Assembly (NCBI GenBank): GCA_963693305.1
Contig: OY855913.1
Coordinates: forward strand, 13,201,701-13,265,700
Reading direction: 5' to 3'
Origin: Meandrina meandrites
Taxonomy: Eukaryota; Cnidaria; Anthozoa; Scleractinia; Meandrinidae
Length of the DNA stretch: 64,000 bases
The notes under the pieces were generated by a model. The model was not told the DNA's origin and ran no database searches. It saw only the letters and a list, made by a program, of their open reading frames with translations. Below, piece after piece: positions 1 to 10,836 of the stretch. Positions within the stretch are counted from its first letter, which is position 1; every line of letters starts with the position of its first letter. The translations under genes were made by a program, and so were the position numbers.

Positions 1-95
1 TCATAAGAAAATCAATTTTTACGGCCGAATCGCAATTTTCATGAAATTAATTGCTCACGGCCCAAGTCGACTCACAAGCGCTCCCCGAGCTCAGA

Positions 96-190
96 TCATG
101 AGAAAATCAATTTTTACGGCCGAATCGCAATTTTCATGAAATTGGGTGCTCACGGCCCAAATCGGCGCAAGAGCCGTCCCGGAGCTCAGA
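96..190 (+). repeat. Representative class A monomer
   Basis: This is a clean 95-bp class A unit. It has an A at unit position 21 (TTTTTACGGCC), CACGG at 56-60, and the block ATCGGCGCAAGAGCC followed by GTCCCGGAGCTC. Class A units ending CCCGGAGC are usually followed by a monomer that is TCATGAG, often with G at position 21. Class A units ending CCCTGAGC or CCCCGAGC (A') are very often followed by a TCATAAG monomer. The informative combination therefore spans the arbitrary unit boundary. Confidence 0.95.
128..144 (+). other. Imperfect dyad inside the monomer (example copy)
   Basis: CAATTT at 128-133 and AAATTG at 139-144 are inverted copies separated by the 5-nt loop TCATG. The element sits at unit positions 33-49 in nearly every monomer. 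It is lost entirely in the eight 98-bp variant monomers and weakened in scattered point variants (for example caactttcatg, caaatttcatg, cattttaatg). A dyad kept through hundreds of copies could be a protein site or a non-B DNA element, but homogenisation alone would also preserve it. No CENP-B box match was seen on either strand. Confidence 0.6.
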
Positions 191-285
191 TCATGAGAAA
201 ATCAATTTTTGCGGCCGAATCGCAATTTTCATGAAATTGGGTGCTCACCGCCCAAATCGAGTCACAAGCGCTCCCCGAGCTCAGA
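191..285 (+). repeat. Representative class gB monomer
   Basis: This is a clean class B unit with G at position 21 (TTTTTGCGGCC), CACCG at 56-60 and the block ATCGAGTCACAAGCGCTCC. Compared with class A it differs at 59, 70, 71, 72, 75, 76, 80, 81 and 86, while most of the rest is unchanged. Along the first 5 kb gB units alternate with A units, giving a 190-bp A+gB dimer. A common hybrid (called Bg here) combines CACGG at 56-60 with the class B block downstream. Confidence 0.95.
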
Positions 286-855
286 TCATGAGAAAATCAA
301 TTTTTACGGCCGAATCGCAATTTTCATGAAATTGGGTGCTCACGGCCCAAATCGGCGCAAGAGCCGTCCCGGAGCTCAGATCATGAGAAAATCAATTTTT
401 GCGGCCGAATCGCAATTTTCATGAAATTGGGTGCTCACCGCCCAAATCGAGTCACAAGCGCTCCCCGAGCTCAGATCATGAGAAAATCAATTTTTACGGC
501 CGAATCGCAATTTTCATGAAATTGGGTGCTCACGGCCCAAATCGGCGCAAGAGCCGTCCCGGAGCTCAGATCATGAGAAAATCAATTTTTGCGGCCGAAT
601 CGCAATTTTCATGAAATTGGGTGCTCACCGCCCAAATCGAGTCACAAGCGCTCCCCGAGCTCAGATCATGAGAAAATCAATTTTTACGGCCGAATCGCAA
701 TTTTCATGAAATTGGGTGCTCACCGCCCAAATCGAGTCACAAGCGCTCCCCGAGCTCAGATCATGAGAAAATCAATTTTTACGGCCGAATCGCAATTTTC
801 ATGAAATTGGGTGCTCACGGCCCAAATCGGCGCAAGAGCCGTCCCCGAGCTCAGA

Positions 856-3135
856 TCATAAGAAAATCAATTTTTACGGCCGAATCGCAATTTTCATGAA
901 ATTAATTGCTCACGGCCCAAGTCGACTCACAAGCGCTCCCCGAGCTCAGATCATGAGAAAATCAATTTTTACGGCCGAATCGCAATTTTCATGAAATTGG
1001 GTGCTCACGGCCCAAATCGGCGCAAGAGCCGTCCCGGAGCTCAGATCATGAGAAAATCAATTTTTGCGGCCGAATCGCAATTTTCATGAAATTGGGTGCT
1101 CACCGCCCAAATCGAGTCACAAGCGCTCCCCGAGCTCAGATCATGAGAAAATCAATTTTTACGGCCGAATCGCAATTTTCATGAAATTGGGTGCTCACGG
1201 CCCAAATCGGCGCAAGAGCCGTCCCTGAGCTCAGATCATAAGAAAATCAATTTTTACGGCCGAATCGCAATTTTCATGAAATTGGGTGCTCATGGCCCAA
1301 ATCGGTGGAAGAGCAGTCCCGGAGCTCAGATCATGAGAAAATCAATTTTTGCGGCCGAATCGCAATTTTCATGAAATTGGGTGCTCACGGCCCAAATCGG
1401 CGCAAGAGCCGTCCCGGAGCTCAGATCATGAGAAAATCAATTTTTGCGGCCGAATCGCAATTTTCATGAAATTGGGTGCTCACCGCCCAAATCGAGTCAC
1501 AAGCGCTCCCCGAGCTCAGATCATGAGAAAATCAATTTTTACTGCCGAATCGCAATTTTCATGAAATTGGGTGCTCACGGCGTAAATCGGTGCAAGAGCC
1601 GTCCCGGAGCTCAGATCATGAGAAAATCAATTTTTACGGCGGAATCGCAATTTTCATGAAATTGGGTTCTCACGGCCCAAATCGGCGCAAGAGCCGTCCC
1701 GGAGCTCAGATCATGAGAAAATCAATTTTTGCGGCCGAATCGCAATTTTCATGAAATTGGGTGCTCACCGCCCAAATCGAGTCACAAGCGCTCCCCGAGC
1801 TCAGATCATGAGAAAATCAATTTTTACGGCCGAATCGCAATTTTCATGAAATTGGGTGCTCACGGCCCAAATCGGCGCAAGAGCCGTCCCGGAGCTCAGA
1901 TCATGAGAAAATCAATTTTTGCGGCCGAATCGCAATTTTCATGAAATTGGGTGCTCACCGCCCAAATCGAGTCACAAGCGCTCCCCGAGCTCAGATCATG
2001 AGAAAATCAATTTTTACGGCCGAATCGCAATTTTCATGAAATTGGGTGCTCACCGCCCAAATCGAGTCACAAGCGCTCCCCGAGCTCAGATCATGAGAAA
2101 ATCAATTTTTACGGCCGAATCGCAATTTTCATGAAATTGGGTGCTCACGGCCCAAATCGGCGCAAAAGCCGTCCCTGAGCTGAGATCATAAGAAAATCAA
2201 TTTTTACGGCCGAATCGCAATTTTCATGAAATTAATTGCTCACGGCCCAAGTCGACTCACAAGCGCTCCCCGAGCTCAGATCATGAGAAAATCAATTTTT
2301 ACGGCCGAATCGCAATTTTCATGAAATTGGGTGCTCACGGCCCAAATCGGCGCAAGAGCCGTCCCGGAGCTCAGATCATGAGAAAATCAATTTTTGCGGC
2401 CGAATCGCAATTTTCATGAAATTGGGTGCTCACCGCCCAAATCGAGTCACAAGCGCTCCCCGAGCTCAGATCATGAGAAAATCAATTTTTACGGCCGAAT
2501 CGCAATTTTCATGAAATTGGGTGCTCACCGCCCAAATCGAGTCACAAGCGCTCCCCGAGCTCAGATCATGAGAAAATCAATTTTTACGGCCGAATCGCAA
2601 TTTTCATGAAATTGGGTGCTCACGGCCCAAATCGGCGCAAAAGCCGTCCCTGAGCTGAGATCATAAGAAAATCAATTTTTACGGCCGAATCGCAATTTTC
2701 ATGAAATTAATTGCTCACGGCCCAAGTCGACTCACAAGCGCTCCCCGAGCTCAGATCATGAGAAAATCAATTTTTACGGCCGAATCGCAATTTTCATGAA
2801 ATTGGGTGCTCACGGCCCAAATCGGCGCAAGAGCCGTCCCGGAGCTCAGATCATGAGAAAATCAATTTTTGCGGCCGAATCGCAATTTTCATGAAATTGG
2901 GTGCTCACCGCCCAAATCGAGTCACAAGCGCTCCCCGAGCTCAGATCATGAGAAAATCAATTTTTACGGCCGAATCGCAATTTTCATGAAATTGGGTGCT
3001 CACGGCCCAAATCGGCGCAAGAGCCGTCCCGGAGCTCAGATCATGAGAAAATCAATTTTTGCGGCCGAATCGCAATTTTCATGAAATTGGGTGCTCACCG
3101 CCCAAATCGAGTCACAAGCGCTCCCCGAGCTCAGA
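856..3135 (+). repeat. C/A/gB HOR block with varying period (14, 5 and 7 monomers)
   Basis: C monomers start at 856, 2186 and 2661, and the next is at 3326, so the C-to-C distance is 1,330, 475 and 665 bp. The 14-monomer unit carries an insertion at 1236-1710: a D unit (ggtggaagagcagtcc), a g-tagged A, a gB, an actgcc unit and a cggcgg unit. The tag gcaaaagcc followed by gctgagatc ends both 2091-2185 and 2566-2660, which marks 2186-2660 as a tandem 475-bp duplication of the preceding units. Confidence 0.8.
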
Positions 3136-6100
3136 TCATGAGAAAATCAATTTTTACGGCCGAATCGCAATTTTCATGAAATTGGGTGCTCACCGCCCAA
3201 ATCGAGTCACAAGCGCTCCCCGAGCTCAGATCATGAGAAAATCAATTTTTACGGCCGAATCGCAATTTTCATGAAATTGGGTGCTCACGGCCCAAATCGG
3301 CGCAAGAGCCGTCCCTGAGCTCAGATCATAAGAAAATCAATTTTTACGGCCGAATCGCAATTTTCATGAAATTAATTGCTCACGGCCCAAGTCGACTCAC
3401 AAGCGCTCCCCGAGCTCAGATCATGAGAAAATCAATTTTTACGGCCGAATCGCAATTTTCATGAAATTGGGTGCTCACGGCCCAAATCGGCGCAAGAGCC
3501 GTCCCGGAGCTCAGATCATGAGAAAATCAATTTTTGCGGCCGAATCGCAATTTTCATGAAATTGGGTGCTCACCGCCCAAATCGAGTCACAAGCGCTCCC
3601 CGAGCTCAGATCATGAGAAAATCAATTTTTACGGCCGAATCGCAATTTTCATGAAATTGGGTGCTCACCGCCCAAATCGAGTCACAAGCCCTCCCCGAGC
3701 TCAGATCATGAGAAAATCAATTTTTACGGCCGAATCGCAATTTTCATGAAATTGGGTGCTCACGGCCCAAATCGGCGCAAGAGCCGTCCCGGAGCTCAGA
3801 TCATGAAAAAATCAATTTTTGAGGCCGAATCGCAATTTTCATGAAATTGGGTGCTCACCGCCCAAATCGAGTCACAAGCGCTCCCCGAGCTCAGATCATG
3901 AGAAAATCAATTTTTACGGCCGAATCGCAATTTTCATGAAATTGGGTGCTCACGGCCCAAATCGGCGCAAGAGCCGTCCCGGAGCTCAGATCATGAGAAA
4001 ATCAATTTTTGCGGCCGAATCGCAATTTTCATGAAATTGGGTGCTCACCGCCCAAATCGAGTCACAAGCGCTCCCCGAGCTCAGATCATGAGAAAATCAA
4101 TTTTTACGGCCGAATCGCAATTTTCATGAAATTGGGTGCTCACCGCCCAAATCGAGTCACAAGGGCTCCCCGAGCTCAGATCATGAGAAAATCAATTTTT
4201 ACGGCCGAATCGCAATTTTCATGAAATTGGGTGCTCACGGCCCAAATCGGCGCAAGAGCCGTCCCTGAGCTCAGATCATAAGAAAATCAATTTTTACGGC
4301 CGAATCGCAATTTTCATGAAATTAATTGCTCACGGCCCAAGTCGACTCACAAGCGCTCCCCGAGCTCAGATCATGAGAAAATCAATTTTTACGGCCGAAT
4401 CGCAATTTTCATGAAATTGGGTGCTCACGGCCCAAATCGGCGCAAGAGCCGTCCCGGAGCTCAGATCATGAGAAAATCAATTTTTGCGGCCGAATCGCAA
4501 TTTTCATGAAATTGGGTGCTCACCGCCCAAATCGAGTCACAAGCGCTCCCCGAGCTCAGATCATGAGAAAATCAATTTTTACGGCCGAATCGCAATTTTC
4601 ATGAAATTGGGTGCTCACCGCCCAAATCGAGTCACAAGCCCTCCCCGAGCTCAGATCATGAGAAAATCAATTTTTACGGCCGAATCGCAATTTTCATGAA
4701 ATTGGGTGCTCACGGCCCAAATCGGCGAAAGAGCCGTCCCTGAGCTCAGATCATAAGAAAATCAATTTTTACGGCCGAATCGCAATTTTCATGAAATTGG
4801 GTGGTCACGGCCCAAATCGGTGGAAGAGCAGTCCCGGAGCTCAGATCATGAGAAAATCAATTTTTGCGGCCGAATCGCAATTTTCATGAAATTGGGTGCT
4901 CACGGCCCAAATCGGCGCAAGAGCCGTCCCGGAGCTCAGATCATGAGAAAATCAATTTTTGCGGCCGAATCGCAATTTTCATGAAATTGGGTGCTCACGG
5001 CCCAAATCGAGTCACAAGCGCTCCCCGAGCTCAGATCATGAGAAAATCAATTTTTACGGCCGAATCGCAATTTTCATAAAATTGGGTGCTCACGGCCCAA
5101 ATCGGTGCAAGAGCCGTCCCGGAGCTCAGATCATGAGAAAATCAATTTTTACGGCCGAATCGCAATTTTCATGAAATTGGGTGCTCACGGCCCAAATCGG
5201 TGCAAGAGCCGTCCCCGAGCTCAGATGATAAGAAAATCAATTTTTACGGCCGAATCGCAATTTTCATGAAATTGGGTGCTCACTGCCCAAATCGGCGCAA
5301 GAGCCGTCCCCGAGCTCAGATGATAAGAAAATCAATTTTTACGGCCGAATCGCAATTTTCATGAAATTGGGTGCTCACCGCCCAAATCGAGTCACAAGCG
5401 CTCCCCGAGCTCAGATCATGAGAAAATCAATTTTTACGGCCGAATCGCAATTTTCATGAAATTGGGTGCTCACGGCCCAAATCGGCGCAAGAGCCGACCC
5501 GGAGCTCAGATCATGAGAAAATCAATTTTTACGGCCGAATCGCAATCGCAATCGAGTCACAAGTCAATCGCAATGGGAATCGAGTCACAAGCGCTCCCCG
5601 AGCTCAGATCATGAGAAAATCAATTTTTACGGCCGAATCGCAATTTTCATGAAATTGGGTGCTCACTGCCCAAATCGGCGCAAGAGCCGTCCCCGAGCTC
5701 AGATGATAAGAAAATCAATTTTTACGGCCGAATCGCAATTTTCATGAAATTGGGTGCTCACCGCCCAAATCGAGTCACAAGCGCTCCCCGAGCTCAGATC
5801 ATGAGAAAATCAATTTTTACGGCCGAATCGCAATTTTCATGAAATTGGGTGCTCACGGCCCAAATCGGCGCAAGAGCCGACCCGGAGCTCAGATCATGAG
5901 AAAATCAATTTTTACGGCCGAATCGCAATTTTCATGAAATTGGGTGCTCACTGCCCAAATCGGCGCAAGAGCCGTCCCCGAGCTCAGATGATAAGAAAAT
6001 CAATTTTTACGGCCGAATCGCAATTTTCATGAAATTGGGTGCTCACCGCCCAAATCGAGTCACAAGCGCTCCCCGAGCTCAGATCATGAGAAAATCAATT

Positions 6101-6273
6101 TTTACGGCCGAATCGCAATTTTCATGAAATTGGGTGCTCACCGCCCAAATCGAGTCACAAGCGCTCCCCGAGCTCAGATCATGAGACAATCAATTTTTAC
6201 GGCCGAATCGCAATTTTCATGAAATTGGGTGCTCACCGCCCAAATCGAGTCACAAGCGCTCCCCGAGCTCAGA
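3136..6273 (+). repeat. 3,138-bp tandem duplication, copy 1
   Basis: The monomer order and private variants here are repeated at 6274-9411. Shared rare markers include aagggctcc (copy 1 near 4165), aagccctcc, ggcgaaagagcc, gtggtcacgg, two cataaaatt units and the 98-bp monomer at 5511-5608. The length is 33 monomers plus the 3 bp added by that 98-bp monomer. Copy 1 has private bases at 3807 (tcatgaaaaa) and 3822 (gaggcc) that are absent from copy 2, so the copies are close but not identical. Each boundary is good to about one monomer. Confidence 0.85.
5511..5608 (+). repeat. 98-bp rearranged monomer, lineage 1
   Basis: Normal up to GAATCGCAA, it then carries 34 nt in place of the usual 31 nt at unit positions 36-66, and ends with a normal B tail. 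The replacement contains TCGCAA, TCGAGTCACAAG and TCAATCGCAATGGGAA, all resembling pieces of the monomer itself. The inverted repeat and the second TCATGA are lost. It shifts the phase by +3. Confidence 0.92.
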
Positions 6274-9200
6274 TCATGAGAAAATCAATTTTTACGGCCG
6301 AATCGCAATTTTCATGAAATTGGGTGCTCACCGCCCAAATCGAGTCACAAGCGCTCCCCGAGCTCAGATCATGAGAAAATCAATTTTTACGGCCGAATCG
6401 CAATTTTCATGAAATTGGGTGCTCACGGCCCAAATCGGCGCAAGAGCCGTCCCTGAGCTCAGATCATAAGAAAATCAATTTTTACGGCCGAATCGCAATT
6501 TTCATGAAATTAATTGCTCACGGCCCAAGTCGACTCACAAGCGCTCCCCGAGCTCAGATCATGAGAAAATCAATTTTTACGGCCGAATCGCAATTTTCAT
6601 GAAATTGGGTGCTCACGGCCCAAATCGGCGCAAGAGCCGTCCCGGAGCTCAGATCATGAGAAAATCAATTTTTGCGGCCGAATCGCAATTTTCATGAAAT
6701 TGGGTGCTCACCGCCCAAATCGAGTCACAAGCGCTCCCCGAGCTCAGATCATGAGAAAATCAATTTTTACGGCCGAATCGCAATTTTCATGAAATTGGGT
6801 GCTCACCGCCCAAATCGAGTCACAAGCCCTCCCCGAGCTCAGATCATGAGAAAATCAATTTTTACGGCCGAATCGCAATTTTCATGAAATTGGGTGCTCA
6901 CGGCCCAAATCGGCGCAAGAGCCGTCCCGGAGCTCAGATCATGAGAAAATCAATTTTTGCGGCCGAATCGCAATTTTCATGAAATTGGGTGCTCACCGCC
7001 CAAATCGAGTCACAAGCGCTCCCCGAGCTCAGATCATGAGAAAATCAATTTTTACGGCCGAATCGCAATTTTCATGAAATTGGGTGCTCACGGCCCAAAT
7101 CGGCGCAAGAGCCGTCCCGGAGCTCAGATCATGAGAAAATCAATTTTTGCGGCCGAATCGCAATTTTCATGAAATTGGGTGCTCACCGCCCAAATCGAGT
7201 CACAAGCGCTCCCCGAGCTCAGATCATGAGAAAATCAATTTTTACGGCCGAATCGCAATTTTCATGAAATTGGGTGCTCACCGCCCAAATCGAGTCACAA
7301 GGGCTCCCCGAGCTCAGATCATGAGAAAATCAATTTTTACGGCCGAATCGCAATTTTCATGAAATTGGGTGCTCACGGCCCAAATCGGCGCAAGAGCCGT
7401 CCCTGAGCTCAGATCATAAGAAAATCAATTTTTACGGCCGAATCGCAATTTTCATGAAATTAATTGCTCACGGCCCAAGTCGACTCACAAGCGCTCCCCG
7501 AGCTCAGATCATGAGAAAATCAATTTTTACGGCCGAATCGCAATTTTCATGAAATTGGGTGCTCACGGCCCAAATCGGCGCAAGAGCCGTCCCGGAGCTC
7601 AGATCATGAGAAAATCAATTTTTGCGGCCGAATCGCAATTTTCATGAAATTGGGTGCTCACCGCCCAAATCGAGTCACAAGCGCTCCCCGAGCTCAGATC
7701 ATGAGAAAATCAATTTTTACGGCCGAATCGCAATTTTCATGAAATTGGGTGCTCACCGCCCAAATCGAGTCACAAGCCCTCCCCGAGCTCAGATCATGAG
7801 AAAATCAATTTTTACGGCCGAATCGCAATTTTCATGAAATTGGGTGCTCACGGCCCAAATCGGCGAAAGAGCCGTCCCTGAGCTCAGATCATAAGAAAAT
7901 CAATTTTTACGGCCGAATCGCAATTTTCATGAAATTGGGTGGTCACGGCCCAAATCGGTGGAAGAGCAGTCCCGGAGCTCAGATCATGAGAAAATCAATT
8001 TTTGCGGCCGAATCGCAATTTTCATGAAATTGGGTGCTCACGGCCCAAATCGGCGCAAGAGCCGTCCCGGAGCTCAGATCATGAGAAAATCAATTTTTGC
8101 GGCCGAATCGCAATTTTCATGAAATTGGGTGCTCACGGCCCAAATCGAGTCACAAGCGCTCCCCGAGCTCAGATCATGAGAAAATCAATTTTTACGGCCG
8201 AATCGCAATTTTCATAAAATTGGGTGCTCACGGCCCAAATCGGTGCAAGAGCCGTCCCGGAGCTCAGATCATGAGAAAATCAATTTTTACGGCCGAATCG
8301 CAATTTTCATGAAATTGGGTGCTCACGGCCCAAATCGGTGCAAGAGCCGTCCCCGAGCTCAGATGATAAGAAAATCAATTTTTACGGCCGAATCGCAATT
8401 TTCATGAAATTGGGTGCTCACTGCCCAAATCGGCGCAAGAGCCGTCCCCGAGCTCAGATGATAAGAAAATCAATTTTTACGGCCGAATCGCAATTTTCAT
8501 GAAATTGGGTGCTCACCGCCCAAATCGAGTCACAAGCGCTCCCCGAGCTCAGATCATGAGAAAATCAATTTTTACGGCCGAATCGCAATTTTCATGAAAT
8601 TGGGTGCTCACGGCCCAAATCGGCGCAAGAGCCGACCCGGAGCTCAGATCATGAGAAAATCAATTTTTACGGCCGAATCGCAATCGCAATCGAGTCACAA
8701 GTCAATCGCAATGGGAATCGAGTCACAAGCGCTCCCCGAGCTCAGATCATGAGAAAATCAATTTTTACGGCCGAATCGCAATTTTCATGAAATTGGGTGC
8801 TCACTGCCCAAATCGGCGCAAGAGCCGTCCCCGAGCTCAGATGATAAGAAAATCAATTTTTACGGCCGAATCGCAATTTTCATGAAATTGGGTGCTCACC
8901 GCCCAAATCGAGTCACAAGCGCTCCCCGAGCTCAGATCATGAGAAAATCAATTTTTACGGCCGAATCGCAATTTTCATGAAATTGGGTGCTCACGGCCCA
9001 AATCGGCGCAAGAGCCGACCCGGAGCTCAGATCATGAGAAAATCAATTTTTACGGCCGAATCGCAATTTTCATGAAATTGGGTGCTCACTGCCCAAATCG
9101 GCGCAAGAGCCGTCCCCGAGCTCAGATGATAAGAAAATCAATTTTTACGGCCGAATCGCAATTTTCATGAAATTGGGTGCTCACCGCCCAAATCGAGTCA

Positions 9201-9411
9201 CAAGCGCTCCCCGAGCTCAGATCATGAGAAAATCAATTTTTACGGCCGAATCGCAATTTTCATGAAATTGGGTGCTCACCGCCCAAATCGAGTCACAAGC
9301 GCTCCCCGAGCTCAGATCATGAGACAATCAATTTTTACGGCCGAATCGCAATTTTCATGAAATTGGGTGCTCACCGCCCAAATCGAGTCACAAGCGCTCC
9401 CCGAGCTCAGA
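6274..9411 (+). repeat. 3,138-bp tandem duplication, copy 2
   Basis: This is the second copy of the block at 3136-6273, with matching C monomers at 6464 and 7414, D unit at 7889 and 98-bp monomer at 8649-8746. After 9411 the order no longer follows copy 1. Copy 1 continues into B and then A' leading to C, whereas copy 2 continues into further 475-bp HOR units. Confidence 0.85.
8649..8746 (+). repeat. 98-bp rearranged monomer, lineage 1
   Basis: This matches the copy at 5511, including CAATGGGAATCG, and is placed equivalently in the second copy of the 3,138-bp duplication. It is followed by T, B and E units, as in the other lineage 1 copies. Confidence 0.92.
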
Positions 9412-10836
9412 TCATGAGAAAATCAATTTTTACGGCCGAATCGCAATTTTCATGAAATTGGGTGCTCACGGCCCAAATCGGCGCAAGAGCCGACCCGGAG
9501 CTCAGATCATGAGAAAATCAATTTTTACGGCCGAATCGCAATTTTCATGAAATTGGGTGCTCACTGCCCAAATCGGCGCAAGAGCCGTCCCCGAGCTCAG
9601 ATGATAAGAAAATCAATTTTTACGGCCGAATCGCAATTTTCATGAAATTGGGTGCTCACCGCCCAAATCGAGTCACAAGCGCTCCCCGAGCTCAGATCAT
9701 GAGAAAATCAATTTTTACGGCCGAATCGCAATTTTCATGAAATTGGGTGCTCACCGCCCAAATCGAGTCACAAGCGCTCCCCGAGCTCAGATCATGAGAC
9801 AATCAATTTTTACGGCCGAATCGCAATTTTCATGAAATTGGGTGCTCACCGCCCAAATCGAGTCACAAGCGCTCCCCGAGCTCAGATCATGAGAAAATCA
9901 ATTTTTACGGCCGAATCGCAATTTTCATGAAATTGGGTGCTCACGGCCCAAATCGGCGCAAGAGCCGACCCGGAGCTCAGATCATGAGAAAATCAATTTT
10001 TACGGCCGAATCGCAATTTTCATGAAATTGGGTGCTCACTGCCCAAATCGGCGCAAGAGCCGTCCCCGAGCTCAGATGATCAGAAAATCAATTTTTACGG
10101 CCGAATCGCAATTTTCATGAAATTGGGTGCTCACCGCCCAAATCGAGTCACAAGCGCTCCCCGAGCTCAGATCATGAGAAAATCAATTTTTACGGCCGAA
10201 TCGCAATTTTCATGAAATTGGGTGCTCACCGCCCAAATCGAGTCACAAGCGCTCCCCGAGCTCAGATCATGAGACAATCAATTTTTACGGCCGAATCGCA
10301 ATTTTCATGAAATTGGGTGCTCACCGCCCAAATCGAGTCACAAGCGCTCCCCGAGCTCAGATCATGAGAAAATCAATTTTTACGGCCGAATCGCAATTTT
10401 CATGAAATTGGGTGCTCACGGCCCAAATCGGCGCAAGAGCCGACCCGGAGCTCAGATCATGAGAAAATCAATTTTTACGGCCGAATCGCAATTTTCATGA
10501 AATTGGGTGCTCACTGCCCAAATCGGCGCAAGAGCCGTCCCCGAGCTCAGATGATCAGAAAATCAATTTTTACGGCCGAATCGCAATTTTCATGAAATTG
10601 GGTGCTCACCGCCCAAATCGAGTCACAAGCGCTCCCCGAGCTCAGATCATGAGAAAATCAATTTTTACGGCCGAATCGCAATTTTCATGAAATTGGGTGC
10701 TCACCGCCCAAATCGAGTCACAAGCGCTCCCCGAGCTCAGATCATGAGACAATCAATTTTTACGGCCGAATCGCAATTTTCATGAAATTGGGTGCTCACC
10801 GCCCAAATCGAGTCACAAGCGCTCCCCGAGCTCAGA
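8937..10836 (+). repeat. 5-monomer (475-bp) HOR, four tandem copies: E T B B gacB
   Basis: Copies start at 8937, 9412, 9887 and 10362. Each contains an E unit (gccgacccgg) and a T unit (CACTGCCC, ending gatgataag or gatgatcag). Two B units and a B unit with the rare TCATGAGACAATC start complete it. The gatgatcag form occurs only in the last two copies, so those two are more closely related. Single or multiple copies of the same HOR recur at 5799-6273, 16728-18152 and 62715-63189. Confidence 0.88.

Larger units (their letters stand above)
1..855 (+). repeat. 9-monomer HOR unit: C A gB A gB A gB B A'
   Basis: Nine monomers with a fixed order begin with a C monomer (TCATAAG, TTAATTGCT, AAGTCGACTCAC). 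Three A+gB dimers follow (the 190-bp sub-period), then a plain B and an A' unit that leads into the next C at 856. The same nine-monomer order recurs at 13877-14731. Confidence 0.85.

Noticed and set aside
96..190. Bacterial promoter, terminator or ribosome site in the AT-rich part of the monomer
   Set aside because: The T-run and dyad are part of the repeated unit with no adjacent gene. Any match to promoter or terminator patterns would recur hundreds of times without context.
5511..5608. Insertion of a transposable element in the 98-bp monomer
   Set aside because: Only 3 bp are gained and the new bases match parts of the monomer. There are no terminal repeats or target-site duplication.
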